Source of the DNA: Chrysomallon squamiferum
Taxonomy: Eukaryota; Mollusca; Gastropoda; Neomphalida; Peltospiridae
DNA length: 62,000 bases
NCBI GenBank assembly: GCA_012295275.1
Contig: CM022670.1
Span: 6,972,661-7,034,660 of the forward strand
Direction: 5' to 3'
How positions within the stretch are numbered: position 1 is the first letter of the stretch; each line of letters begins with the position of its first letter. Positions 39,880-53,412 of the stretch are shown here, in pieces. Both the position numbers and the translations under genes were made by a program. The notes under the pieces were generated by a model. The model was given only the letters and a program-made list of their open reading frames with translations. It was not told the origin of the DNA and made no database searches.

Positions 39880-42299
39880 TACTTATTCATTCTTTTTTAA
39901 AACATATTTGTTATTCCTTTTTGGCTTTGCTTTTGGCTTAATTACTATTTATACTTTTGCACTTTGAGTGGTATTTGGATATGAAAAAGAAAATAAAAAC
40001 ATTTTAAGCAACTGAGAAGTAATTATTTACAATATTTTGCTTTATTTCTACATGTACATATGTTCTTAATGTTTACTAAAGTAGCTTTTAGTCCCAGTTG
40101 ACAGTTTGTAATGATATGCTCTACACTGAATGGCAGAGGTCTTTTTTTGTGTGTTTTTTTTTTTATTTTCTCAAATGAGTTTTTGTTTCATTTTTTTAAA
40201 TTCTTGCATATAAGTTTGATTTTATAGCATCAGATTCTGTTATCATAGAAGAATTTTAATGAATGACAAAATACATTTTTAGTATTGCTAAGCTTTTTAA
40301 ATCTTGGTAAGGCAGTGTATTCTGTGAACTAGCAATTTTTTTACCAGTTTATCTTAAATTTGCCATCACTGTAGAGTATATTCACCATGTTGGACATTTT
40401 TTGTGATTTGTTATTAATTCATAATAGTTGTGTTAACTGATAATTCAGTTGTTATTGGTTATTTCCTATATTTCTGTTCTATTGCAAGTTCTTAATTAAT
40501 TCTGCCTTATATTATATGTAAATGTTTTATACTATATAAACAAATAGTTGGTAGATGTAAAAGTTAGCAAAGGTATCCAAAATACCAGTATTAAAATATT
40601 AAACATAAATTACTACAAAGTTTAGATTTAAATAATGGCATTTTAATATTTCTAGCAAAATATTAAATTTCAAAAATAAAAAAAAATAATGTGCTTTGCG
40701 TAATGTCGAAATTAGCTGTATTAAAACTGTTTGACCTTGCTAATCTTTAATGCTGCCATTTTGGCATTGGTATGGATTTTGCTAATTTTAAAGCAGAGTG
40801 ATTTCCATTTCTCTTTTCTGATTTTAGTCCTCTAAAGTTCTGTGTAGGTACATTAGTGAGTGAAATGAGTGTTTGCATCTATATGTGTATATATATATAG
40901 ATATTTGTTTTTCCATTGTGATAGTCCAGTTTCCAAGTCTAGTTGGATGGAGTAGTCTCGTTTGTTTGGAAAGTTGAATGGTTGGTTGTATCGAATAATC
41001 TCATAGGGCTGTTGTATCAAACCTTTTTTTTTCACTGGTTTGATACAGTTATGTTGCAGACGACATGAATTCATCCAAGCACATCAATGCAATTTCTTCT
41101 CTTTTTATTTAGTTGTATTATAATTATTGTAAACATACACATTTACTTTTACTGTTTTATATTGTTGCATTTTTTTTTTTTTCATATACACATAATTATA
41201 TCCATGTTAGTAATTGTTGTTTTGGGATTTTGTGAAGAACAAGAATTAGTATTGTCTTCAATGATAAATTAATAATAATTAGTAAAATAAGAGAATAAAT
41301 TTTGTATTCATTGATAAATAAACAAAATAAACTGATTTATAATTTTAAATTTGATTATAAACTGGAAAAAAGATTTCTTCACTTACATAAGTCTTTTTCA
41401 GATAATGATTGAAAATAGGTAAATTCTATCTCCTGCCCTTTTGACTAAAACTTAAAAAAAATTAAAGTCAGTATAATTAAGTTTAAATTTAAAAAAAAAA
41501 AAATTATTCAGTTTCAGTTTTTAAAAATGAATCTCTGGAAGCAATGATCTTTAAAATTTGATTTGTCATGAATTTATTTTCTAAATTCCAGAAAGATCTT
41601 TTCATTTTATTTATATATATATGTATGTATGTCAGGCTGGATTCAGAATTTGAGAAAAGCAGTGAATATTGTTGATCTAATTGGTATAACTTACAGAAAG
41701 AAATTAATTATATAGAGAGTGAAAAAAAATATATATCAGCAATGGCCAGTTAAATTGTAAGGTGGCAGGAACTGAGAATTGCCTAACACTCATTAATCCG
41801 CATACAGAGATGGAAAAGAAAGATGCTAAATTTTAAGATGTTGCTGTAGAAATATGGCAGTGAAATAGGTTTTTTTTATATAGTTTAACAGAATATATCT
41901 ACTTTTTGTATGATTACATTTTGTCAGATAATTGTCAGGTAATCTATTTTTATCTTTATTTTATATCTATGTGCATGTTATTTCAACAAAGCACGCACCT
42001 ACAAAAGCAAGTACTTAAAATAAACTTTGACTCCAGTGATATTTGTCCCAAATGTCTAATTTTGGCTCACATTTTGAATTTACTTGTAGCATTAGAATTT
42101 TTACAGCCTTTAATTTTCATCTGTTTAAATACACAATAAGGAAAAAGCTGATAACCCTATTATTTTGTGAAATCTAGTGATGTTTGCATTGTTTTGCTGA
42201 ATAAAAAATAAACGAATGTTACACGTTTTGTTTATTTATATCATTTTTAGGTTTTATTATTACTATTTTTAAAAATTTTGAAAATAATAATATAAAAAT

Positions 42300-42316
42300 T
42301 ATATATATATTTTTTA

Positions 42317-42361
<45 letters not shown>

Positions 42362-42372
42362 TTTATTTATGT
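42300..42372 (+). repeat. (ATT)n/(TTTA)n low-complexity tract
   Basis: AT, ATT and TTTA repeats in succession. Confidence 0.85.
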
Positions 42373-43004
42373 TTTTATTTAAAATGAATCTATTGACTGT
42401 TCCTTTTTAGGAAATTTTGAGATGTTACACAGAAATGATGCTCTCGCCATTGAGGCCTGCACTTAGTGTCGAGGAATATTACATGCTTTGTTTCTTTGTT
42501 TATCCGTTAAAACTAATAATAAGTATTCCATATTAAACGATTTAATATTTGTGATTCTTTTTTTGTACCTTCATATTAAAACATGAAGTATGTCGAGAAA
42601 AGAAAAAACGAGAAAGAAAAAAAATCTTTTCATTTGACAATCAAGAGAGAGGGAAAAAAAAAAAAACATCTGCCGTAAAATTACTACATCAGAATATTTC
42701 CCTCGCCAGTTTACTGGATTAACAGATTAAAGTGAGCGAAGAGTAACAGGGCGAGGACAATGTAAATAATAACCACATTTAATTAGAAAGCGAGAAAACT
42801 GAGGAAATTAAGGTTTAAGATGAAATACACACCGTACTTAAATCTTCTGTATTTCCGTGGTACTTATAATTTCATAACCTTTTGTTATCATGTTTTTGAT
42901 AATGCAAACTAGTGTATCATTCAAACCTATGGTTTTCTTAATTATTTATTTTATTTTTTTAATTTACCATAATTATTGTTCTGTTTTATTTGTTTATTTA
43001 TTTT

Positions 43005-43005
<1 letters not shown>

Positions 43006-43082
<77 letters not shown>

Positions 43083-43083
43083 C
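43006..43083 (+). repeat. (CT)n(GT)n microsatellite
   Basis: About 31 CT units, then 7 GT units, downstream of Xlox. Confidence 0.96.
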
Positions 43084-43786
43084 GTTGTCTTTTGCATATG
43101 TGAGATCAACAGCATACACAAAATATTAACCTCAGTAAATCCTTACCAACATGTTACAATAATGTCATTATTCCTTATTTATTACAATGAACATGAACAC
43201 GTACATTCACTTTGAGATCTACAAAAATGAAACGGTTAGCTCAAAACTGTAAATCAATTCAGAAATAGCTGAAGATATTGAGAATGTATTGATTAATTAA
43301 GAAACAAAATTAAATTAAATTTCGTTTTCCTGTGAAGACGCGAAATATAAAAATAAAATAAGAACAATGGCGTGCGTTTAAAAATGCAAGCCCTAAATAA
43401 ATGTCACGGCCACAGCAAATGATTAAATCCCAAACTCTCATCCGTAATAGTTGTGGTGAAACTGACTATATCTTGGACATGAGCATTTTAATATTAGTTT
43501 ATGAATTTTCAGTGTATTTCACTTGGTTTCAATATATCAATATAAATAAAAAAAATAAGTGTTATTGACACGAGCATGATTAAAATGTTATGTTTATAAA
43601 ATACATCCCAATTATGTCTGCATTTTATATGTTCAAGAAAGCAGTATGTTTTAGTTTTGGGTAAAAAAAAAAAAAATTAAAAAATGTAATCGTTTCGTAT
43701 AAAACTCGACAAGGTTAGATCAAATTGCTTGAAAATAAAAATTCACTTTTTGGTAAATAAATTATGTATGGGGCGATTTATATCGT

Positions 43787-43792
43787 TTTATT
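43787..43792 (-). terminator. Polyadenylation signal for Xlox (minus strand AATAAA)
   Basis: TTTATT on the plus strand reads AATAAA on the minus strand, 79 nt after the Xlox stop codon. It gives a plausible short 3' UTR, though other signals lie further downstream. Confidence 0.45.
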
Positions 43793-43870
43793 CTTCTTTC
43801 TTTCTTTTCTTTTTTTCCCCCCTTAATTTTGTTCATTATGGCAGTGTCATTTCAAGCTGATTATTTTATG

Positions 43871-44418
43871 CTAAGTATGGAATTTCTCCGTGTCTTTTTG
43901 AACCACACAAATTCCATTTTCTGATTTAAACGAATCCGGATCGAGTTTCTGAACAACCGAATCACTGACGGCGGTGTTTTGTGTACGAATATTTTCTTCA
44001 TTTGGAGATTTTGAAATTTTCACATTTTCCTCATTTTCTATGGCGACCGAATCAGACGGAATTTCAGGTGTGGATTTATCCGCCGTTCGCGGTCCGGGTC
44101 TTCGTTTCGCTTCGTCTTTCTTCCATTTCATTCTGCGATTTTGAAACCAAATTTTGATATGTCTCTCAGTTAGATTAAGCATGGCAGCAAGTTCTATACG
44201 TCTCGGTCGCGAGATATACTTGTTAAAATGAAATTCTTTTTCCAGTTCCAATAACTGTCCTCTTGTGTACGCTGTTCGCGTTCTTTTGTTTTCGTCTTCC
44301 AACGGAAACTGCGCTCCTAAAACGAAATAAATGTTACAATTATAATTAATAAAATAATCTGTTCTGAGCATTCAATTTTTAGTTTTTTCTCTAGAAATAA
44401 TTAACTTCGATTTGCTTT

Positions 44419-44449
<31 letters not shown>

Positions 44450-44504
44450 ATTATTATTATTTTTTTTTTTATATATTATTTTATTATTATTATTTTTTTT
44501 TTAA

Positions 44505-44550
<46 letters not shown>

Positions 44551-45982
44551 TTAGTTTTTACAAAATTTACATCTTAATATTTGAATTTGTTATAAAAGTA
44601 TCGTTGCTTTTTTTTGCTCTTTTTTTTTATTTTTTTTTTTTTTTCCCCTAATATATATGTTCCTGGACAGGACAACAATAATTTTTATGTACTCGGGTCG
44701 AAAATATTGTCAGGTGACACCCGCCCAGCAGACACCCAATACGTGCACTAAAGATGACCAGCCGTTTAGATAATAGTTTTAATTTGTTAAATGGCGCTGA
44801 CTTCAACAAGTAATGATCCACCTTCTCTCGTACGTCTCTCGAATTAGCTCCTCGAACATCTACCTTGGGGCAAAAGGCCATAGTTGACTCCCATGGGTAG
44901 CCGGACCTTACCTCCTGGGGTAACGGACACTACACACGAGGAAAATTGGACATCTTCTGCCTTGACGAAGGGACACTTCAGCCAAAGGGCCGGTCTTTGT
45001 ACAATGGACGGACATATGTTTGTCAATGATCGTTAGTTAAACAGCTTCCTTTTACAGCCCCCCACGGTGTCATCCCTTCACGCACACGTCTCTGCTATTA
45101 ACTGACCAGTGTCTGTTGCTCAGTAGTGGACAGTGGTCAAAGGTGGACACTGAAACTGGCACTGAAGAACAGGTAATTAAATTCGTACGTGTTCTCTGTT
45201 ATCTCCGCAGTTTAATCCGCCGATCAGTTCGAGTAATCAGGGGTCTCGCTTATGACGAAATTTTAATTGTGTGTGAAAAGAATTGATTTGTGTGTGCGCT
45301 GTCATTTCATACAGCGCTTAAACATTCATTTATTTATTTATAGAACTTTAACAATGAGATAATTGGCCAGGAGATCGTGTAAAATAAAACTATTCAAGAG
45401 AAAATAGTATTTTAAACAATCTTTTATATACATTCATCTTTTATAAAGATATTTATTTATAATGTACTTTACAACCTAAAGTCATTATGCCAATATTGTT
45501 TTCTTAATTTTAAAATTGTCGATATCGAGATTAAAACATTTATTCTGTTCTTATAATAAGAAGAAAAATTTGATTCAGCTATCAGGCCTTGAAATTGGCC
45601 TCGAAAATGTAAAAAGATTTCGATGAATCATTTTGAAAATTCGTAGTATCCGAAGTTCAGTTTTTTACACTGATTTCGTACCAAACTACGAAAAAAAAGA
45701 TTAATTATGTAATTGTATAATTTTTTATATAACTTTCGCTTATTTGATATCAATAAAAGGAATAAATTAATAAATAGATAGAGAGAAATATAGGTAAATA
45801 GAAAAACAAACAAATAAAAGTGATTAAGCAGCAGAGAAATAATAATTTTAAATATTGTATGGTTTGTTCAGTTACTTTGTATTTATGTATATTTATAGGT
45901 CTTAGTTTTTGTGATATTTTTTTTGTTTTTAATTTTTTAATTTTAAAATTTTTTAAAATGTTTAATTAATTAATTAATTAAT

Positions 45983-46025
<43 letters not shown>

Positions 46026-46524
46026 TTATTTTTTTTTAATGATTTATTTATTTATTACGAAACGAGTACGTAGCATGCACTGTAAGAACTAGTTTATTTT
46101 AAAACTGATTTTGCCACCAACCCAAACAGTATGATATAGTATACCTACATTCACCTGTACACGTGTTTAATTGAGAAGCCCCTTACCAAACTCCCGTGTT
46201 TATCAGGTAACCAGGTAAAAGTCTGACGCACCTGTCACTACACAATAGTAAGTTTAAATCGCTGTTATTGGCTAAGTCTCTCTGTGGTGGACTCACATAA
46301 CCGCTGTGTGTACACAGTGGACGTTTCTAAAATATTTAATCCTGCTAGACACACAGATAAATGGACCTTTTCAGAAGTAATAATACGTCGTGGATGATAT
46401 TATACACACGACTAATGTAGGATTTCTTTATCCTAAAATCATTTTAAATCTTAAATTTTTTTTTTTCAAAAATTATTTCTATCTTTAATTCTATTTCTCT
46501 TTCTTCTGCTTTTCCTTTTTTCTT

Positions 46525-46583
<59 letters not shown>

Positions 46584-49500
46584 CATCATCATCATTATCA
46601 TCATCATCATCATCATTATCATTATTATAGTTTTTTGTTGTTCTTATAGTAGTAGTAGTAGTAGTAGTAGTAATAGTAGTAGTAGTAGAGTAGTAGTAGT
46701 AGAAGTAGTAGTAGTAAAGTTCTACAGGTAGAAGTAGTAGTAGCAGTATATTTATGCAAACTCTATTTTGTTTTTTCTTCTGAATTTATAGTTAGAAACA
46801 ATGACAAATTTTTCATACCTGTAAGAGTAACAGACAGATAATTAATAAAGCTTTAACGTGTTTAGCTCGCCAGTCATGACTGTACATTTCACAAGTCCGG
46901 GTTGTCTACTTTAGACAGTTTATACGCGTATGATTATTGGTTAAAGAAAAGGGAAAGTGTTTTGTTTGTTTCTCTTCAGTTATCTCAGGCAGAAGCTGCT
47001 AACGTGATAGCTCCCAAAGAAGATAGCTTAATCACTACCCCACCGACTCTGGCCCCGTCAAAAAACTGAGTACGCCTTTAAACAGACTCCTCAACCCTAT
47101 CTGACCTCTGCCTCTGGAAACGGGTAGGTTTCTAAGCAACAGAATACATACAGAGATACCCGCATTCAGACTGTCTGGATACGAAACTATGATGTTATAA
47201 AATTCTTTGAGGATAATGTGCAGTTAAATAAACAGTGTATGAGATCAATGGAAATTCCAAATAGTTACACATGTTTCGTCTCCGGTGCGTTCATGTTAAC
47301 AGGAGAACTTACGTAAGATATAATTATTTTGAACACTTGAATTCTTATCTGTTAAAAAAAAAAAAAAAAAAAAAAAAAGACGAAGAAAGAAAAAAAAAAA
47401 TATATATTTTTCGTGCAGTTGAACGAAGGAGTTTTAAAATTTTCATTCGCTAAAAAAAAATATGAAATTCTTTAAGTATACTTATACTTGGGGAATAAAA
47501 AAAAAATAGTCTAAATATATTCTATGTACACACAAGTTCTGTTTTATTGTCATTCAATTTTAAGTTAATAATGAAGAATAACGACAAAACAAATTAAGGT
47601 ATGAAATATGCTGGCCCCGTAATTTTTTCTCTAATGACGTCATCTCATACGTGTCATACGAATTTTCACACACACACACACACACACACAAACACATTTA
47701 TAAATGGCCCAAAATGAAATCATATTTCTTTTATAAGCAAATGTTATACCGGCTCTTTATTATATATATCATATATTCTATCAGGGCTAAGTAACTAAAA
47801 TTACTCACATTATATATGTTTTAAGATAATTTTGACTGGACACGTTCGACCATACAGCTCAGGTTCGCTGTGTGTGTGTGTCTGTGTGTTTGTGCAGTGA
47901 GGTAATTATACTGGTTTGCAAATAGCGAGACTCCTGTGTTGATATTTGTGTGAAAGAGGATTAGTATGAGAAGACTTATCTTCAAGTTTACCCCCGCCTG
48001 TGACACCCTTCAACAACGCCGATAACAACAACAGTCAGAGCATTTCACAGCGTTGTCGTCTCTTTTTTTTTTTTTGATGTGTAACGCTAGAAGACGTTTT
48101 GTACGAATGTGACTGTTTGTTTTCTGCATTACTCAGATTTCGATGAGTACAAAGTCCACGACAAACGGAAAAATAGCTATTTGTTATTATAACTAGTATG
48201 AGAATATACGCACGCATGCATGGTCCACACACCCACACACATGCACACACACACAGATATCTATATATGAATATAAAATTAAAATGAGAAATGTTTGGAT
48301 AGTATTGATTTTTCAATAACAATAATAACCAATTTTGTATTATAGATGTACTATATATATATACTATCAAATGGGGTTTTAAAAGTTTTATTTCAAGTAC
48401 AAACTAATAAGCAATTTCCATTATGAATAGAAATAGAAATAACTTTTTACTTTTTCCAGTAAACCATGTTGGTTACTTCACCTATACTGTGAATCATATC
48501 TGATTATTACTTTTTTTATATATATATATATATTTATGAGGGAAGACAACTGTTTGATATGAATGCGAAACAATGATTGGTGTTTAATCTGTAGACAGAG
48601 CCGCCATTTCACACGAATCTAAAACCAAGTCAGTTTTCAGTATTAATTGTTATGTTTAAATTTTTAATTAAGGAACACACTGAATCAGGTTCATACATTT
48701 TCAGCCGACAGCTGTATTATGTCAAAATCTTCATATTTCCGACAAACAGTCTTCAAACGAAACCAGCCATATTTTTCATTACCAGTATGGCTCGTTTCGT
48801 AACGCAGTTTCCAATAATCAGGACAACACCTACCATGGTTTTTGATAGGTTATTAGTGGATACTGATTTATAAAGGCACTAAGTTCATGGATACAGTGTG
48901 GAGAAGGATTTGGCATTCTAATACGCCTGGAGAAATTGCTCTAACCACTGAGCTAACAGTAACACGTACCAGTGATTTCATATCTACACTCGGTATAAAT
49001 GTCCAGTGCTGAGTACACTTCACTGTGATATGTTTGTAGCATGCAGGACGAGGAAAATTATTGGATTAAGCGACAATTCACGCTAATCCTTTGTTAATCG
49101 TGCGGAACAAGCTTGTCAGATATAAGACAACTTTGACACTGTTATGGATGAAGAGGGTTTTGCCTCAGATATCTTATATCGAGTCTTAATTCGTTTGTTT
49201 AAAGGCTGTTTCGAACACTTACAGAAATCAGTCAATAGCTATACTCCGGCCAGTTAAAAAATTTATTAATTTAAAAAATAAATAAGTGTTCAATACAAAA
49301 TCAGAAAACAGAATAAGTATTTTATATGTTTCAATTAAATAATTACAAATCTGGGCTGGAAATAACAAAGAATTAATTAATTTTATCTTCAGCAAAAAAA
49401 AAGTTTCCAGCTCTAACTCAAACAGTAACAGATGCTTGATTCAAGTAAACAAATTATCAACCCACATTTAATAAACAAACTACCTGAAGCATAACTACTA

Positions 49501-50491
49501 ATCAAATCACCAAATCTTTTTCAAATAAAAACAAAAAAAAATAAATAAATAAAACAATCACAATTAAAAATTAAAAACTAATAACTCAAATAAACAAATT
49601 ACGTAACCGCAACTCGAAAAGAAAAATTACCATCTGCATTCTTTACTTCTATTATTACAACTACATTATTATTATTGTTATTGTTGTCGTCGTCATTATT
49701 TTTATAATTATTATATATTTTTTAATTTATTTATTTCTTTTCTTTTTTCTTTTTCTTTTTCTTTATCTATTTTACTATTATTATTATTTTTTTTTTTTTT
49801 TTTAAATTCCATATGATCAATTCCTAACGTGTTAAATCAGTTACATTCTCCAGTTAACGAAATATCAAACTGCCAAGCCTGTAGTGATACATATTCCAAT
49901 CAAAACACGAGACTTTGTAACGTTGGAGCCTGGCGTCACAGAATTCTCATATAAAACCCAAGCTGAGATTTAATTAAACTGACAAATTAATTACACTTCA
50001 ACAGATTTGTCAATATTCTCTAACAGTGCTTTCTGTACACTCACGTCTTTAACAACTACCACAACATCACAGATCCATATGAATGTATATGTCATTTTCA
50101 AATATATATATTTTTAAATATCAATATTCTTCTTCTGTTGCTATTATTACTATGATTGTTACTTGCATTACAGCCGCTTCTACTATTACGACTAGTACTA
50201 ACTCTACAGCTTCTGCTACTACTGCTCGATACTACTACGACTACTACTGCTACTCTTTCTTTTTGTCACACTTACTGTTACTACTGCAAATATTTTATAT
50301 TTAAAAAAAAAATTGTTTTATTTGTTTGTTTGTTTTACTGTCTGTTTCTTTATTTTGGAGTTTTATGTTTCAAAAATATTGTAATTATTATAAAACATAT
50401 ACTGGTTTTTTTTTGTTTTTGTTTTTTTATTAATTTGATGTTCAAAATGAATTTAATAAATTGAAAAATTCGATGAAAAGATAAAATATTC

Positions 50492-50526
<35 letters not shown>

Positions 50527-50726
50527 CTTGGCAATGTACGTAACATAAATAGTCGAACTCTTGTCTCTAGGAGACCAAAACATGTCGGAATACATTTGGA
50601 ATCTAAATAAATAATTTCTTTCAAAGTACAGAATAATTTCAATCAAAATTTTTCAGTCAAAATTTTGAACTGAATGTCTTATCAAAAAGTCGAATTTATA
50701 AATTTGGAAAACATTTTGCATATTAC

Positions 50727-50779
<53 letters not shown>

Positions 50780-51873
50780 CAAATAAACGTAGATTCGGAA
50801 AAAAAAAAAAAAAAAAAAAAGATTTAACAGATAATTCTTTAACATTTAATTTATCACACAAGTTTATACTGATTATTAATTTTGGATCAGTTGTTTTTCA
50901 TTTCCCATTTCAACAACGTACAACAGTGTACCATGGTGTGTACCGCCCTGTCTAGAAGAAGGTGTTTGTAAAACATATTTGTTACCAGTGGATAAAAGCA
51001 ACCTACGGTGTTTCAGTTTCTGTTGTCCTCTCTCGTATCACTTACAAATAAAACTATATTTATCTTTCACACTTAATATCCATTAATATTAAAACACACT
51101 ATCGTTTAATTATATTTATTTATTCTTCATTTTGACAAAAGTGTAAAAGGTATGAGCTAATCTGTAAAAGTTTTTACGGGTTGTTTTCGGCTGGAACCGG
51201 GAAACCAACCACTTAACTGGTATCAATCTTCTCAAATCTCGCCATAATTAGTTTTTAATCAAGATGGGTGAACTTTAGTGAAGATAAATAGACTTTAATG
51301 CGTATACAGATAATTCACAAAATTCTCTATTTAAAGGCACGGCATATAATGTTGAGACGCCAAAAGAAAAGGTATTGCAAGATCCCTTGTTTTCGGATTA
51401 GATATATATTCATTGATGTTTTCTCTCTAAGTTGATAAAAAGTAAATCGTTCATTGATGGTTTTCTATATCTATTTGTTTTTGTGCATAAGAAAAAAGAG
51501 TAAAGGTTTGGACGAAGCAAAAGAAGGGAAATGAAGGATTGTATGTAAATTTGGACAAGAGAAGAACTAGTTTGTTATTTTATTATCTTAATTATGTCAA
51601 TAATTGATCATTAAACTGTACATTACTGTATAAAGATATGATTTAGAAGTATACATTCGGTGTGCGCGGTATTGAATTATAATCCGTTTTTATTAAAGTA
51701 GCCCTTATAATGTTCTACGATTTTTGAATTTTCTGAGACTGGTGAGAAAGGTTTATAGTTTTTAAGTAAATTTATAAGTAAGTGATTTTAGGATTGTAAA
51801 TGATATTTTTCTAATTATTAATTTCATTTAGTTGATCTTTTTTATTCTATATATGGATTTTATTTTTCGTCGA

Positions 51874-51935
<62 letters not shown>

Positions 51936-52551
51936 TCCTTTCATTACTTTCTAATACTACTTTCATTATATTCTATATATGCAATCACAGCCATTATCCT
52001 CAGTGTAAAGAAAAATCGCTGTTAACGAATATTAAAATTTAAAACTTACCTGGCCATTGTGCTTTCCACTGATGTGCATGTGACTTTGTTGTCTTCATCC
52101 AGGGAAACTGGAGATTGGTGGGCGATCCTGTCTGACTGCTGTTAGTCCCGGGGGAGAGGCACCCTTGTCTCGGAGACATCGTTTGATAGTGGGCGGGAGG
52201 AGGCTGGGATGGGGGAGAAACAGGTGTCATCAGTGCAGAGTTAATCGTCACAGAAGTGTTCTGAATGTGCGCCGGAACGGGTGACGCCAGATTCCCGGGG
52301 GTCGGGCCGTGCGGGGTGGGGGAAAGCTGATGACCGAGAGTCGAGGGAGATTCCGACTGAAGTAAAGACTGTTCGACAACCGCCATGGTCTGACCCCCAA
52401 ACCCACCTGTTTCCGACGCACACGCATAGATGCAAGCCGGTGGGGTTTGGTGGATGCTGGTGGGGTAGGAGCCGTCGGAGGCCATGGAGGAGAAGGAATC
52501 TCGCTGGTACATGGTCTGTGAGTAGAACGTCCCGTGGCCGTCCATCGCCAA
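43871..52551 (-). CDS. Xlox: ParaHox homeobox gene Xlox (Pdx1/IPF1 orthologue), complete, 2 exons
   Basis: A nuclear transcription factor; Xlox/Pdx genes pattern the midgut and, in some animals, neurons. Exon 1 is 52551-52050 (donor GTAAGT) and exon 2 is 44316-43871 (acceptor TTTTAG), giving about 315 aa with phase matched within a Gly codon. The N-terminal PPACIY (37-42) matches the conserved Pdx motif. The region between is Ser/Thr/Pro-rich. The PBC-binding hexapeptide QFPWMK (148-153) is followed by [15 protein letters not shown], a Pdx/Xlox hallmark. The homeodomain (177-236) begins [10 protein letters not shown] and contains [18 protein letters not shown]. His at homeodomain position 44 is the diagnostic Xlox residue; other Hox-like classes have Gln. 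KDEAKRRPG follows, then an acidic, Ser-rich tail ending DTEKFHT. The first of two close Met codons (M1, M3) was taken. The intron position between hexapeptide and homeobox is typical for ParaHox genes. Confidence 0.96.
44421..44553 (+). repeat. Poly-T and (ATT)n in the Xlox intron
   Basis: A T run of about 29 nt, then mixed ATT and T tracts ending in about 14 ATT units. It lies just upstream, in the transcribed sense, of the exon 2 acceptor, where it reads as A-rich. Confidence 0.92.
44640..45350. other. Non-repetitive block within the Xlox intron
   Basis: About 700 bp of balanced composition, free of microsatellites, inside an otherwise AT-rich intron. Two minus-strand open frames (44648-44881 and 44844-45026) have no recognisable domain. 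An intronic enhancer or an old mobile-element relic are both possible. Confidence 0.3.
45961..46027 (+). repeat. (TTAA)n/(TTTA)n microsatellite
   Basis: TTAA units pass into about 12 TTTA units, within the Xlox intron. Confidence 0.95.
46519..46745 (+). repeat. Mosaic trinucleotide tract (CTT)(ATT)(ATC)(AGT)
   Basis: About 10 CTT, then 9 ATT, then ATC/ATT, then TAG/AGT units follow each other, each block one base change from the next. It lies inside the Xlox intron. Confidence 0.9.
48893..48962 (-). mobile_element. tRNA-like sequence: SINE head or tRNA pseudogene
   Basis: On the minus strand TAGCTCAGTGGTTAGAGC (48955-48938) is a textbook tRNA D-arm and A-box. A degenerate B-box (GGATTTGGCAT on the plus strand, about 48906-48916) sits at the right distance downstream, giving a tRNA-sized unit of about 70 nt. 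The anticodon and T arms are too decayed to pair, so it is not a working tRNA gene. It lies in the Xlox intron. Confidence 0.5.
50727..50778 (+). repeat. (ATT)n microsatellite followed by poly-A
   Basis: About 17 ATT units, then a 22-nt A run at 50800-50820, in the Xlox intron. Confidence 0.95.
51877..51934 (+). repeat. (ATT)n microsatellite
   Basis: About 19 ATT units, 115 bp past the Xlox exon 1 donor in the sense direction. Confidence 0.96.
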
Positions 52552-53216
52552 TTAAAGATCACGTGTAATAAAAACAAAGGAATCAATTCTGCGAGCTGCG
52601 GTTAATCACAAACCATACTCCGAAATAATCACATGGCGAAACACAGACACTGAGAGATCGACATTAAAAAAAAAAAAAAAAAAAAAAAAGAAATGCTGAG
52701 ACATTCACTATATCAAACTATGCACAGAGACACATGTAAAATAAAACAGCTATAGATGATAAAGCTGCAGCATACTGAAAGTTTTTTTTTTTTTTAAAAA
52801 ATAAGAATAAACATAAGAGAAAAGAAAAAAAAAAATGTTGTACGAATGTTCCGTTAAAAACTTACAGTAGCCACACAGACGTAGACTGACAATAAGAAAA
52901 TGTGTGGCAGTTTTAAATGAACAGAAGTATGTAATCTGTTTGGGTAAGTTGGGAGAGGAAGTGTATGCTGATAGCGGGACTGTGTGACGACATTTCTGCG
53001 TATCGAGGTAGCCACCCAGCCAGCCAGCCACAGATACTGTCATATCAACTGACCTGCTAGTAGCTGTCACGTGTTTCGTTCAGTCTGTCCGTCTGTCTGT
53101 TAGATTGTCCTGTTTGATGGTTTTTCGTTAGATCTGTTGCTGATTTTTGCTTTACCAGATTCGTAAGGTTTCGTTTGTTTGTCAGCTGTTGTTGTTTTTC
53201 TGTTTTGTTTTTATTC

Positions 53217-53293
53217 TTTGTTTGTTTGTTTGTTTGTTTGTTTGTCTGTTTGTTTGTTTGTTTGTTTGCTTGCTTGTTTGTTTGTTTGTTTGT
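53217..53293 (+). repeat. (GTTT)n tetranucleotide repeat
   Basis: About 18 GTTT units with CTGT and GCTT variants. Confidence 0.94.
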
Positions 53294-53363
53294 TTTTATT
53301 TTTTTTTGTTTTTTTATTTAATGTGTGTAACCCTAAGGTATACAAATGTTCAAACAATATATA

Positions 53364-53412
53364 TTTTATTTTATTTTATTTTATTTTATTTTATTTTATT
53401 TTATTTTATTTT
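53364..53412 (+). repeat. (TTTTA)n pentanucleotide repeat
   Basis: About 10 TTTTA units. Confidence 0.95.

Larger units (their letters stand above)
38275..43870. other. Intergenic gap between FAXDC2 and Xlox (tail to tail)
   Basis: The AT-rich sequence contains the 3' UTR of FAXDC2 (start not bounded) and the 3' UTR of Xlox at its right end. No gene is recognised. Simple ATT and TTTA tracts, a small perfect hairpin (38800-38822) and a CT/GT microsatellite (43006-43083) are the only landmarks. Confidence 0.55.

Noticed and set aside
52248-52586. Other open frames overlapping Xlox exon 1 (52281-52568 on the plus strand, 52248-52586 and 52241-52435 on the minus strand)
   Set aside because: They are shadows of a GC-rich, Ser/Pro-rich coding exon. 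Only the frame carrying PPACIY and the FPWMK hexapeptide matches a known family.
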